DNA from: Verrucomicrobiota bacterium
Lineage (GTDB): Bacteria > Verrucomicrobiota > Verrucomicrobiia > Opitutales > Opitutaceae
Direction: 5' to 3'
Assembly: GCA_023446735.1 (NCBI GenBank)
Contig: JAEXPQ010000128.1
Location: 1 to 62,045 of the forward strand
DNA: 62,045 nt
Below are positions 18,554 through 26,658 of the stretch, in pieces; the first letter of the stretch is position 1, and the number at the start of each line of letters is the position of its first letter. Under the pieces are notes generated by a model. The model did no database searches and was not told the origin of the DNA. It worked only from the letters and a program-made list of their open reading frames with translations. The position numbers and the translations under genes are program-made.

Positions 18554-20353
18554 TCAGGTGGTCTTGAGCACCTGGATGAAGGCTTCGGGGGGGATCGAAA
18601 CGGAGCCGATCTGCTTCATCTTCTTCTTACCCTCCTTCTGCTTCTCGAGGAGCTTGCGCTTGCGGGAGATGTCGCCGCCGTAGCACTTCGCGGTGACGTC
18701 CTTGCGCATGGCGCGCACGGACTCGCGGGCGATGATCTTGCCGCCGATGGCGGCCTGCACGGCGATCTGGAACATCTGCGGCGGGATGATCTCCTTGAGC
18801 TTCTCGCAGAGGGCGCGGCCTTTGCCTTCGGCCTTCGTGCGATGGCAGATCGAGGAGAACGCGTCGACCGGCTCGGCATTGACGAGGATGTCGAGCTTCA
18901 CGAGATCGGAGGCCACGTAGCCGCTGAGCTCGTAGTCCATCGAGCCGTAGCCGCGGGTGACGCTCTTCAGCCGGTCGTGGAAATCGACGAGGATCTCGTT
19001 GAGCGGGAGCGTGCAGGTGAGCATCACGCGGGTGTCGTCGAGGGTGTCGGTGTGGTCGCAGGTGCCGCGTTTGTCCTGTACGATGCCGAGCACGTCGCCC
19101 AGGGCCCAGTTCGGGATGTGGATGGTGGCCTTGATCGTGGGCTCGAGGATCTCGGCGATGCTGGAGACGTCGGGCAGCTGGACCGGGTTGTCGACCTCGA
19201 AGGGCTTGTCGGCGCCGTCGAGGCGGACCTGGTAGATGACGCTCGGGTACGTGGAGATGATGTCGACATCGTACTCGCGGCGGATGCGCTCGATGACGAT
19301 CTCCATGTGGAGCAGCCCGAGGAAACCGCAGCGGAAGCCGAAGCCGAGGGCGACGGAGCTCTCGGCCTGATACTGGAAGGCGGAGTCGTTGAGCTGGAGT
19401 TTGCCGAGCGCGGTGCGGAGCTTCTCGAAGTCCGAGGTGTCGATCGGATAGATGCCGCTGAACACCATCGGGCGCACTTCCTTGTAGCCCGGGAGCATCT
19501 CGGTGGCCGGCTTGTTGGCCAAGGTGATGGTGTCGCCCGTGCGGATGTCGGCGACGGTCTTGATGTTGCAGACGACATAACCGACATCGCCCGCTTCGAG
19601 GATGTCGGTGACCTCCATCTTCGGGTTGAACGTGCCGACTTCCTTCACTTCGAACTTCGTGTCGTTCGACATCAGGAGGGCGAAATCGCCGGCCTTGATC
19701 GACCCCGAGAACACGCGGACGTAGGCGATCACGCCGCGGTAGGTGTCGTACATCGAGTCGAACACCAGGATACGCGCGGCCGGGTACTCGGTCCAGCGCG
19801 GCGGCGGCACGCGGGCGACGACGGCCTCGAGGATGTCCACGATGCCGATGCCGGACTTGCCGCTGGCGAGGATGGCCTCGTCGTGCGAGATGGTGAGGAT
19901 GTCCTCCATCTGGCGCAGGCAGAGCTCGAGGTTCGCGCTGGGCAGGTCGATCTTGTTGATGACCGGCACGACCTTCAGATTCTGGCCAAACGCGAGATGG
20001 GCGTTGGCCACCGTCTGCGCCTCGACGCCCTGGGAGGCGTCGATCAGGAGCGCGGCGCCCTCGCAGGCGGCGAGACTGCGCGAGACCTCGTAGTTGAAGT
20101 CCACGTGTCCGGGCGTGTCCATCAGGCCGAGTTGGTAGGTCTTACCATCCTTGGCCGTGTACTGCATCGTGACCGGGTGGGACTTGATGGTGATGCCTCG
20201 TTCGCGTTCGAGGTCCATCGAGTCGAGATGCTGGGCCTGCAGCACTCGCTTGGAAACGGTGCTGGTGTACTCGAGCAGCCGGTCGGACAGCGTCGTCTTG
20301 CCGTGATCGACGTGGGCGATGATGCAGAAATTGCGTTTGAGGGAGACGTCCAT
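18554..20353 (-). CDS. lepA: Elongation factor 4 (LepA)
   Basis: Translational GTPase that acts on the ribosome during initiation/back-translocation. It is 599 residues, the family norm, with G1 IIAHVDHGKTTLSDRLL, switch motif GITIKSHPV, DTPGHVDF, NKIDLPSA, and the LepA-specific C-terminal domain ending in GKKKMKQIGSVSIPPEAF. It is between fabD and lepB on the same strand, repeating the widespread lepA-lepB linkage. Confidence 0.98.
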   Translation of the reverse strand: MDVSLKRNFCIIAHVDHGKTTLSDRLLEYTSTVSKRVLQAQHLDSMDLERERGITIKSHPVTMQYTAKDGKTYQLGLMDTPGHVDFNYEVSRSLAACEGAALLIDASQGVEAQTVANAHLAFGQNLKVVPVINKIDLPSANLELCLRQMEDILTISHDEAILASGKSGIGIVDILEAVVARVPPPRWTEYPAARILVFDSMYDTYRGVIAYVRVFSGSIKAGDFALLMSNDTKFEVKEVGTFNPKMEVTDILEAGDVGYVVCNIKTVADIRTGDTITLANKPATEMLPGYKEVRPMVFSGIYPIDTSDFEKLRTALGKLQLNDSAFQYQAESSVALGFGFRCGFLGLLHMEIVIERIRREYDVDIISTYPSVIYQVRLDGADKPFEVDNPVQLPDVSSIAEILEPTIKATIHIPNWALGDVLGIVQDKRGTCDHTDTLDDTRVMLTCTLPLNEILVDFHDRLKSVTRGYGSMDYELSGYVASDLVKLDILVNAEPVDAFSSICHRTKAEGKGRALCEKLKEIIPPQMFQIAVQAAIGGKIIARESVRAMRKDVTAKCYGGDISRKRKLLEKQKEGKKKMKQIGSVSIPPEAFIQVLKTT

Positions 20354-20375
20354 GCGGGGCGGTGTCGGCCGGGCG

Positions 20376-21284
20376 TCAGGCCGCGGAGAGATCGGTGAAC
20401 TCGTTGAAGGTCTTGGCGGGCCATTCCTTGTTGATGCGTCGGGCCAAGCCGACGAGGACGGCGCCGGGGCCGCACTCCCAGAACTCGGCGGCGCCGAGCA
20501 CGGCGGCCTCGCGCATGCACTCTTCCCAACGCACCGACGACACGACCTGGCGGATCAGCATTTCGCGGATCTCGTCGGGCGAGGAAACCTGCTTGCCGGT
20601 GACGTTGGTGAGCACCTTCAGCTTCGGCGCATTGAACTGGACGGTCTGGAGAAACTTGGCGAACTCGGCGCGAGCCGGTTCCATGAGTCGGCTGTGGTAG
20701 GCGCCGGCGACATTGAGCGGGATGACCTTCTTCATGCCGCGCTCCTTGGCGGCGGTGACGCACGCGTCGACCTTGGTCTTCTCGCCGGAGACGACGACCT
20801 GCCCGGGGCAGTTGAGGTTCGCGACCTCGATGTCGAACTCCTGGCACAGGTCGTTGATCTTGGCGAGGTCCTCGCCGATGATCGAGGCCATGCCGCCGCG
20901 GGTGGCCTCGCAGGCGACCTGCATGAGGCGGCCGCGTTCGGCGACCACGCGCAAGCCGGTGTCGAAATCGAAAACGCCGGCGACGGTGAGCGCGGTGACC
21001 TCGCCCAGGCTCAGACCGAGCACGGTGGACAAGTTGCCGAGGCGGCCCTGCTCCTGGAGGAGCGAATAAAGAGTGTAGCCGTGCACGAAAAGCGCCGGCT
21101 GGCACACGCGAGTCGGGACGAGCAGTTCGTCCGGACCTTCAAAGCACATCTTGGCCAAATCCCAGCCCAGAACCTCGTTGGCGCGGGCATAGAGGCGCGC
21201 CGCGGTGGAGGAATTGTCGGCGAGGCTTTTGCCCATGCCGACCTTCTGGGCTCCTTGGCCGGAGAAAATGAGAGCGAGTGACAT
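20376..21284 (-). CDS. fabD: Malonyl-CoA:ACP transacylase
   Basis: Loads malonyl groups on acyl carrier protein for fatty acid synthesis. The 302-residue protein starts MSLALIFSGQGAQKVGMG, has the active-site serine in LGLSLGEVTAL and the catalytic His in NVAGAYHSRLM. The ATG at 21284 places the GQGAQ motif ten residues in, as in FabD; the 14-residue upstream extension is not family-like. It is the first gene of the fabD-lepA-lepB run, and sits far from the fabZ-fabI pair, suggesting that the latter is separately regulated. Confidence 0.96.
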   Translation of the reverse strand: MSLALIFSGQGAQKVGMGKSLADNSSTAARLYARANEVLGWDLAKMCFEGPDELLVPTRVCQPALFVHGYTLYSLLQEQGRLGNLSTVLGLSLGEVTALTVAGVFDFDTGLRVVAERGRLMQVACEATRGGMASIIGEDLAKINDLCQEFDIEVANLNCPGQVVVSGEKTKVDACVTAAKERGMKKVIPLNVAGAYHSRLMEPARAEFAKFLQTVQFNAPKLKVLTNVTGKQVSSPDEIREMLIRQVVSSVRWEECMREAAVLGAAEFWECGPGAVLVGLARRINKEWPAKTFNEFTDLSAA

Positions 21285-21459
21285 GTGAGAAAGGGCTGAG
21301 GAAAGGGCCGGCGTCCCAAAAACCAAGTCCGAAGTTCAGGGCGCGAAACCGCGCGAATCCCCGGGATCGGGTCGTGGCGCAGCGGTTTCGTCCCTCCGGC
21401 GCCCGGTGACTTCCAAGCCCGCGGCAGTCGGACCGATGCCGTGTGGTTCTGCGACTACG

Positions 21460-21491
21460 AAAAGGCCGCAGGCTGCTATCCAGCTGCGGCC
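21460..21491 (-). terminator. Rho-independent terminator of pilT
   Basis: On the minus strand GGCCGCAG pairs perfectly with CTGCGGCC across a 12-base loop and is followed by TTTT, 34 bases after the pilT stop. The stem is almost the same as that of the terminator at 1049-1078. Confidence 0.8.
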
Positions 21492-21524
21492 GTGGTCGTC
21501 AACGCACCGGGGTGCCGGCGCTCC

Positions 21525-22607
21525 TTACGTGCGGATGAAGATGCCCTTCAGGTTCATCTCCAGCGCCTGCGGATTCGGCGAGACGCGAAGACCATCGGTC
21601 TTGGCGATCCGGCCTTCCTTGATCAGGCGGTACAGGTCCTTGTTGAAGGAAACCGAATTCGACTCGGTCGTGGCTTCGAGCAGCGCCTGCACCTTGTCGA
21701 AATGCCCTTCGAGGATGAGGTTGCGCGCCGTCGAGTCGACCATGAGCACCTCCTGCGCAGCGTAGCGGCCGCCGCCTTCGAGCGCGGGCACCAGTTTCTG
21801 GCAGACCACGCCCTTCAGCACCGCCGACACCTGACGGCGGATCTGTTCGTGGGACTCGTGCGGGAAGAACTCGAAAATACGGTTCAGGGACTGCTGGACG
21901 TTCGCCGAGTGCAGCGTGGTGATGACCAAGTGGCCCGTCTCGGCGGCGGAGAGCGCTGTCTCCAGCGAGACCGCATCGCGCATTTCGCCGATCAGGATGA
22001 TATCCGGATTTTGGCGCAGCACCGAGCGCACCGCCAACGAGAAGCTCGGGGTGTCGATGCCGATCTCGCGCTGGTTGAAGATTGATTTGCCATCCTGGAA
22101 CGTGAACTCGATCGGGTCCTCCATCGTCACGATGTGGCGCTCGAGATTCTGGTTAATCCAGTTGAGCATCGACGCCATGGTCGAGCTCTTGCCCGAACCG
22201 GTCGGACCGCAGATCAAGACCAGCCCGTCCTTGACCTGAGCCAGTTTCACCAAGCGCTCGGGCTGGAGGTTCAGGTCCGAGAACGTCGGGATGTGGCTCT
22301 TGATGTGACGGAAGACCACCGAGATCGAGCCGCGCTGCTGGAAGGCGTTCACGCGGAAACGGCCGATGTTCTCCGCGGTGTAGGCGAAGTCGATCTGGCC
22401 GTCGGTGTCCCACTGCGGCTTGAAGACGAACGGCACATACTCGTCGACGAAGGCCTGGATGATGTGCCGCGGGATCGGCTCCATATCCACCGGCTTCAAC
22501 CGCCCGCTGATGCGGAGGTAGCCGACCTTGTTCGTCTTGATGATGCAATCGCTTGCACCGGTCTCGACACCGAGCTTGAGCAACTCGTTGAAAATCTGGG
22601 TGTGCAT
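21525..22607 (-). CDS. pilT: PilT/PilU-type twitching motility ATPase
   Basis: Hexameric ATPase that powers type IV pilus retraction. The 360-residue protein has the N-terminal PAS-like part, Walker A GPTGSGKSSTMASML, the Asp box MEDPIEF, Walker B region DIILIGEMRDAVSLETALSA and the His box TGHLVITTLHSA. The end (LYRLIKEGRIAKTDGL) matches PilT family proteins. No other pilus genes are in the window. It is transcribed alone, divergent from dapA across 124 bases, and ends in its own terminator. PilT and PilU cannot be separated without alignment. Confidence 0.92.
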   Translation of the reverse strand: MHTQIFNELLKLGVETGASDCIIKTNKVGYLRISGRLKPVDMEPIPRHIIQAFVDEYVPFVFKPQWDTDGQIDFAYTAENIGRFRVNAFQQRGSISVVFRHIKSHIPTFSDLNLQPERLVKLAQVKDGLVLICGPTGSGKSSTMASMLNWINQNLERHIVTMEDPIEFTFQDGKSIFNQREIGIDTPSFSLAVRSVLRQNPDIILIGEMRDAVSLETALSAAETGHLVITTLHSANVQQSLNRIFEFFPHESHEQIRRQVSAVLKGVVCQKLVPALEGGGRYAAQEVLMVDSTARNLILEGHFDKVQALLEATTESNSVSFNKDLYRLIKEGRIAKTDGLRVSPNPQALEMNLKGIFIRT

Positions 22608-22731
22608 TTAGGCTGGGTCTTGCTTCCGCGGAGAAACGCGCCGTTGGGGAAAATGGGATGGATTTTCGCTAACGGACGCTGCAATCCTCCTCAAGGTCTC
22701 GTTTCGTAAACCGCCAATTAAATCCCTCAGC

Positions 22732-23622
22732 ATGAGCATTCCGCGCGAGTTCACCGGCGCCATCACCGCATTAGTGACGCCGTTCCGCAACGGTCAAATC
22801 GCCTATGACGATCTGGATCGTCTGGTCGACGCCCAGATCGCCGGCGGGATCAAAGGGCTCGTGCCGGTCGGCACCACTGGTGAGTCACCGACCCTCGACT
22901 ACGATGAGCACATCGAGGTCGTCCGGCGCGTCGTCCAACGGGCTGCGGGCCGCGTGCCCGTGCTCGCGGGCACCGGATCGAACTGCACCCGCGAGGCCGT
23001 CGAGCTGACCAGGAAGGCCGAGGCGGCCGGCGCCGATGCGATGCTGGTCGTCGCGCCGTACTACAACAAGCCCAGCCAGGAGGGACTCTACCGGCACTAC
23101 AGCGCGATCGCCGAGGCGACGCGCAAGCCCATCGTCCTCTATTCCATCCCGGGGCGCTGCGGCATTGAGATCGCCGTCCCCACCGTGGCCCGTTTGCGCG
23201 CCGCGTTTCCGCACATCAACCACATCAAGGAGGCCGGCGGCTCCTGCGATCGGGTCGACCAGCTCCGCCAGACCTGCGGCGATTCCGTCACGATCCTTTG
23301 CGGTGACGACGGCCTCACCGTGCCGTTCATTGCGCTCGGCGCCAAGGGCGTGATCTCCGTCGCCTCGAACCTTCTTCCGGCCGAGATCGTGCAGCTGTGC
23401 CAGCTCGCCATGGGCGGCAAGCTCGCCGAGGCCACCGCCCTGCACCACCGCCTCCAGCCGCTGTTCAAGAACCTCTTCGTCGAACCCAATCCGGTGCCCG
23501 CCAAGTACGCGATGGCGAAGCTGCGGCTCATCGGTTCCCCGGAAGTGCGCCTGCCGCTCTGCGAGCTGACCGACTCCAGCCGCGCCCTCCTCGACAAGAC
23601 CCTCGCCGGCCTCGGCCTCTGA
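22732..23622 (+). CDS. dapA: 4-hydroxy-tetrahydrodipicolinate synthase
   Basis: First committed enzyme of lysine/diaminopimelate synthesis; condenses pyruvate and aspartate semialdehyde. The 296-residue protein has GTTGESPTL, the active-site Tyr in IVLYSIPGRCG and the Schiff-base Lys in HIKEAGG. dapB starts 4 bases after its stop, and ruvA overlaps dapB, forming one operon. The start MSIPREFTGAITALVTPF is the standard DapA N-terminus. Confidence 0.97.
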   Translation: MSIPREFTGAITALVTPFRNGQIAYDDLDRLVDAQIAGGIKGLVPVGTTGESPTLDYDEHIEVVRRVVQRAAGRVPVLAGTGSNCTREAVELTRKAEAAGADAMLVVAPYYNKPSQEGLYRHYSAIAEATRKPIVLYSIPGRCGIEIAVPTVARLRAAFPHINHIKEAGGSCDRVDQLRQTCGDSVTILCGDDGLTVPFIALGAKGVISVASNLLPAEIVQLCQLAMGGKLAEATALHHRLQPLFKNLFVEPNPVPAKYAMAKLRLIGSPEVRLPLCELTDSSRALLDKTLAGLGL

Positions 23623-23626
23623 ACCC

Positions 23627-24382
23627 ATGTCGCAACCACGCGTTCTCATCAACGGCGCCAAGGGCCGCATGGGCCAGGCGCTGCTCGTCTGCGCCAAGGA
23701 TGCCGGCCTCGCCGTGGCCGCCGCCCTCGACCAGGGCGACGACCTCGCCGCCGCCCTGCCCTCCTGCGATGTCGTGATCGACTTCAGCCACCACTCGGCG
23801 ACCGCCGGCGTGATCGACCTCGCGATCCGCCACGGCAAGGCGCTGGTCGTCGGCACCACCGGCCATACGTTCGACGAGCGCAACAAGCTCGCCGCCCGCG
23901 CCAGCGCCGCGATCCCGACCGTCTGGGCCAGCAACTACTCGGTCGGTGTCAACGTGCTCTTCCACCTCGTGGCCGAGGCCGCCCGCGTGCTCGACGACTC
24001 GTTCGACGCCGAGGTGATCGAGATGCACCACCGGTTCAAGAAGGACGCGCCCAGCGGCACCGCCGCCAGCCTCGTGGAGATCCTGATGCGCGCCCGCGAC
24101 CTCAAGGAGTCCGACCTCCGTCACGGCCGCTCCGGCATCACCGGAGAACGCACCAAGCGCGAGATCGGCGTCCATGCCCTCCGCGGCGGCGACGTGATCG
24201 GCGACCACACGGTGATGTTCGCCGCGCTCGGCGAACGCGTGGAGCTCACCCACAAGGCCGGCGACCGCGCGATCCTCGCGCGCGGGGCTCTGCATGCGGC
24301 CCGCTGGGTCTTCGGCCGGCCGGCCGGACTCTACGACATGCAGGACGTGCTCTCGCTCCGCAAACCCGAGGCAGCCCGATGA
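23627..24382 (+). CDS. dapB: 4-hydroxy-tetrahydrodipicolinate reductase
   Basis: NAD(P)H-dependent second step after DapA. The 251-residue protein shows the nucleotide-binding loop INGAKGRMGQ, the active-site motif EMHHRFKKDAPSGTA and the C-terminal GLYDMQDVL. It follows dapA directly and overlaps ruvA by four bases (ATGA). Confidence 0.97.
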   Translation: MSQPRVLINGAKGRMGQALLVCAKDAGLAVAAALDQGDDLAAALPSCDVVIDFSHHSATAGVIDLAIRHGKALVVGTTGHTFDERNKLAARASAAIPTVWASNYSVGVNVLFHLVAEAARVLDDSFDAEVIEMHHRFKKDAPSGTAASLVEILMRARDLKESDLRHGRSGITGERTKREIGVHALRGGDVIGDHTVMFAALGERVELTHKAGDRAILARGALHAARWVFGRPAGLYDMQDVLSLRKPEAAR

Positions 24383-24981
24383 TCGCGAGCCTCCGCGGTG
24401 TCCTGCTCTCGACTACGCCTCTGCGCGCCGTGGTCGAGGTTGCCGGGGTTGGTTACGAAGTGAACGTGCCGGTCACCACCGCCGAGAAGCTCCCGGCGAC
24501 CGGCCAAACGGCGTTCCTGCATACGCATGTCGTCTATCGCGAGGACTCGCAGGCGATCTATGGTTTCGCCACCGCCGCCGAGCGCGACTTCTTCCGCCTG
24601 CTCATCGAGAAGGTCGGCGGTGTGGGGCCCAAGGTCGCCCTCGCGTTAATGAGCCACCTCGCCTTGCCCTCGCTGGAGGGCGCGATTTCCGGCGGCGATG
24701 CCGATCTCCTCTCGAAATGTCCCGGGATCGGGCGCAAGACCGCCGAACGGATCATCCTCGATCTCAAGGACAAGCTCGGCGTGGTCGCCCACGTGGTCCC
24801 CTCGGGAGCTTCGCTCCAGGGCGCCGCCGGGAGCGGCGGCTCGAGCATCGCTGATGCGACCGCGGCGTTGGTCGCGCTCGGCTACCGTCCGCCGGATGCC
24901 GACAAGGCGATCCGCAAGGCCCAGGCGTCTCTCGGTGCCGGCGCCTCCACGGAAGCGCTCATCAAAAAAGCGCTCTCCTGA
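24379..24981 (+). CDS. ruvA: Holliday junction DNA helicase subunit RuvA
   Basis: Binds Holliday junctions and loads RuvB. The 200-residue protein begins MIASLRGVLL, has the OB-fold N-terminus and two helix-hairpin-helix motifs (GVGPKVALALM and CPGIGRKTAERII), and a C-terminal RuvB-binding domain (ADKAIRKAQASLG ... ALIKKALS). It is coupled to dapB by overlap. The last codons overlap a terminator that serves the convergent anti-sigma gene. ruvB and ruvC are not in the window. Confidence 0.97.
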   Translation: MIASLRGVLLSTTPLRAVVEVAGVGYEVNVPVTTAEKLPATGQTAFLHTHVVYREDSQAIYGFATAAERDFFRLLIEKVGGVGPKVALALMSHLALPSLEGAISGGDADLLSKCPGIGRKTAERIILDLKDKLGVVAHVVPSGASLQGAAGSGGSSIADATAALVALGYRPPDADKAIRKAQASLGAGASTEALIKKALS

Positions 24982-24993
24982 ATCGAGAGCGCT
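24964..24993 (-). terminator. Rho-independent terminator of the sigma/anti-sigma operon, inside the ruvA end
   Basis: On the minus strand a perfect 9-bp stem AGCGCTCTC/GAGAGCGCT with a 7-base loop is followed by six T. It lies 28 bases past the anti-sigma stop and overlaps the last codons of ruvA. The stem could also help end ruvA transcription, but no T-run follows it on the plus strand. Confidence 0.8.
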
Positions 24994-25020
24994 TCGGTGT
25001 GGAGACTCTCCGGCGGTGGT

Positions 25021-25635
25021 TTACCGCTGGTACTGGAATGCCGCGGCCTCGATCTCCTCGCTGCGCAGCGGCGACCCCGGACCGGGGCCGTAGGGTTGGA
25101 GGTCGAGTTTGAGCTCCTCGCTGCCGATCGGCTTGGTGAGATCCACCGGGGTGGGCGTCAACCGGGCGAAATCGACGACCAGATCGGGGTTTTTCGCGGA
25201 CCATGGATTCCGGAAACCGGCCGGGTTGCCGCCCAGCGCCACGGTCGTCGTCTGGAGGGCCGGAGTGGACGCGGGCGATTGCGTCCCGGCCAGAGCCCCC
25301 GCCTCTTGCGGGCCGATCCGCTGGATGGCGACGAAAACCACCCCCGCCGCCACGGCACCGCTCGCGACCAACGCGATCGAGCGGATCCACTCGCCGCTCG
25401 TGCGTCGTCCGAGCTCGACCACCCTGCCCTGGCGAAAAAATGGCGCCGGCGCCGCCTCCTCGCGGAAGCGTTCGGCAAGCTCCCCGCAGGCGTTCTGGAT
25501 CTGACAATACTGGCGGTAGATCCGCCGGTGCTCGGGATTGCCGGCGATCTCCTGTTCGAGGACCGCGGTCTCGTGCGGAGGCAGCTCGCCGTCGAGGTAG
25601 AGATTGAGTAGCTCGATGAATTTTTCGTGTGTCAT
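25021..25635 (-). CDS. Putative anti-sigma factor, single membrane segment
   Basis: Probable inner-membrane antagonist of the ECF sigma factor encoded just upstream. The 204-residue protein has a cytoplasmic N-terminal part (MTHEKFIELLNLYLDGELPP) resembling anti-sigma N-terminal helices, a single hydrophobic segment near residues 85-107 (SIALVASGAVAAGVVFVAI) and a Pro/Thr-rich periplasmic tail. Cys pairs are present (YCQIQNAC) but not in the HxxxCxxC zinc-binding spacing of ZAS domains. The ATG at 25635 overlaps the sigma stop by four bases. Function rests mainly on this coupling. Confidence 0.75.
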   Translation of the reverse strand: MTHEKFIELLNLYLDGELPPHETAVLEQEIAGNPEHRRIYRQYCQIQNACGELAERFREEAAPAPFFRQGRVVELGRRTSGEWIRSIALVASGAVAAGVVFVAIQRIGPQEAGALAGTQSPASTPALQTTTVALGGNPAGFRNPWSAKNPDLVVDFARLTPTPVDLTKPIGSEELKLDLQPYGPGPGSPLRSEEIEAAAFQYQR

Positions 25636-26237
25636 TTGAAGTCCTCCCCGAGCAGCTCGCGCAAGGCCTCGCGGGCCCGGGCGATGCGGCTCTTCACGGT
25701 GCCGACGCTGATGCCGAGGATGTCGGCGATCTCCTCGTAGGAATGGTTCTGCACGTTGCGCAGCACCAAGATCTCCCGGTGCTTCTTGCCCAGCTTCTCC
25801 ATGCTCGCGGCCACGCGTTCGGTGAACTCGCTGGTCACCGTGATGGCGTCGGGCGCCTCGACCTCGGCCGGGATCACGTCCGCGAGCGTGGCGCTGTCCG
25901 CGTCGTCGCCGAGGGGCTGGTCGAACGAGACCGTCTTGTCGCGTTTGCGGCGCCACCAGTACCAATAGCGGTTGCGCGCGAGATTGGTCGCGATCTGGTA
26001 GAGCCAAGTGGAGAAGGCCGCGTCGCCGCGGAAATGCTCGAGCCCGCGATGCGCGCGGATGAAGGCGTCCTGGGTCACCTCCTCGGCGTCCTGCTGGTTG
26101 CGCAGGAGCTGGTGGACCATCGAATAGATCCGGTCCCAGTATTTCCCCACGACTTCGTTGAACGCGTGTTCGTCGCCGGCCTTGATGCGGTCGACGAGGA
26201 GGCGGTCGAGGGCGACTTCCTGGGCGCGGGTTGACAT
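25632..26237 (-). CDS. ECF-family RNA polymerase sigma factor
   Basis: Group 4 sigma factor of 201 residues. Sigma2 is shown by DRIKAGDEHAFNEVVGKYW and DAEEVTQDAFIRAHRGL; the STWLYQIATNLARNRYW stretch follows; sigma4 by HREILVLRNVQNHSYEEIA and ISVGTVKSRIARAREAL. I chose the ATG at 26237 because GAGG lies 8 bases upstream and family members start close to sigma2; a longer frame upstream is not family-like. It is coupled to the putative anti-sigma gene. Its target promoters are unknown; it is one conceivable candidate for the promoter class described at 37465-61305, though the distance gives no support. Confidence 0.92.
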   Translation of the reverse strand: MSTRAQEVALDRLLVDRIKAGDEHAFNEVVGKYWDRIYSMVHQLLRNQQDAEEVTQDAFIRAHRGLEHFRGDAAFSTWLYQIATNLARNRYWYWWRRKRDKTVSFDQPLGDDADSATLADVIPAEVEAPDAITVTSEFTERVAASMEKLGKKHREILVLRNVQNHSYEEIADILGISVGTVKSRIARAREALRELLGEDFK

Positions 26238-26658
26238 GCGTTCAACCTCGTTGCGACTGGCGTAGTCTTTGAATGTTCCCACGGTGTTGGCCTTCGTTGC
26301 GCGGATCTCCGCGGCGGCACTTTCGTTTTCTCCCGGGCCACGGTCAAGCGAGGGCCGAGCCGGGGAACACGGGCCCCGACCCTGGTGCGGCATGCCGGAA
26401 ACAAGATCCATTTGGCGTGGAGTCGGCGCACGTCCTCAGCCCCGGCGTCCGGAGTGAACGATGGGCAGCGGAAGACCAGGGGTTCTCGACATGCGCCTGT
26501 AGAACCGCCCGCGCCCTGAAAGTTCCGCGCAAACGGCCACGTTTCTGCTGGGGAATTTACGTGGAAAGCCGGCAGGCGCTTGGTCTGAATCGGCAACCGC
26601 CCCAGCTTCGCTCGCGCCGCGGCCCATCGCAGCCCCGACCTTCGCAAGCGCCTCTTTC
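26238..26658. other. Divergent intergenic region between ECF sigma gene and GH28 gene
   Basis: 421 bases without a convincing gene. It holds the promoters of both divergent genes and, 89 bases before the GH28 start, the LacI-type operator candidate at 26556-26570. I see no RNA gene, repeat or further motif in it. Confidence 0.6.
26556..26570 (+). promoter_or_regulatory. LacI-type operator candidate upstream of GH28
   Basis: TTTACGTGGAAAGCC, identical over 15 bases to the reverse complement of 36219-36233 in front of the lacI gene. It has a central ACGT with partial TT/AA dyad symmetry, as many LacI-family operators do. Inferred to bind the regulator encoded at 36275. Confidence 0.55.

Noticed and set aside
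25480..25560. Zinc-binding anti-sigma motif in the anti-sigma gene
   Set aside because: His and Cys residues are present but their spacing is not HxxxCxxC.
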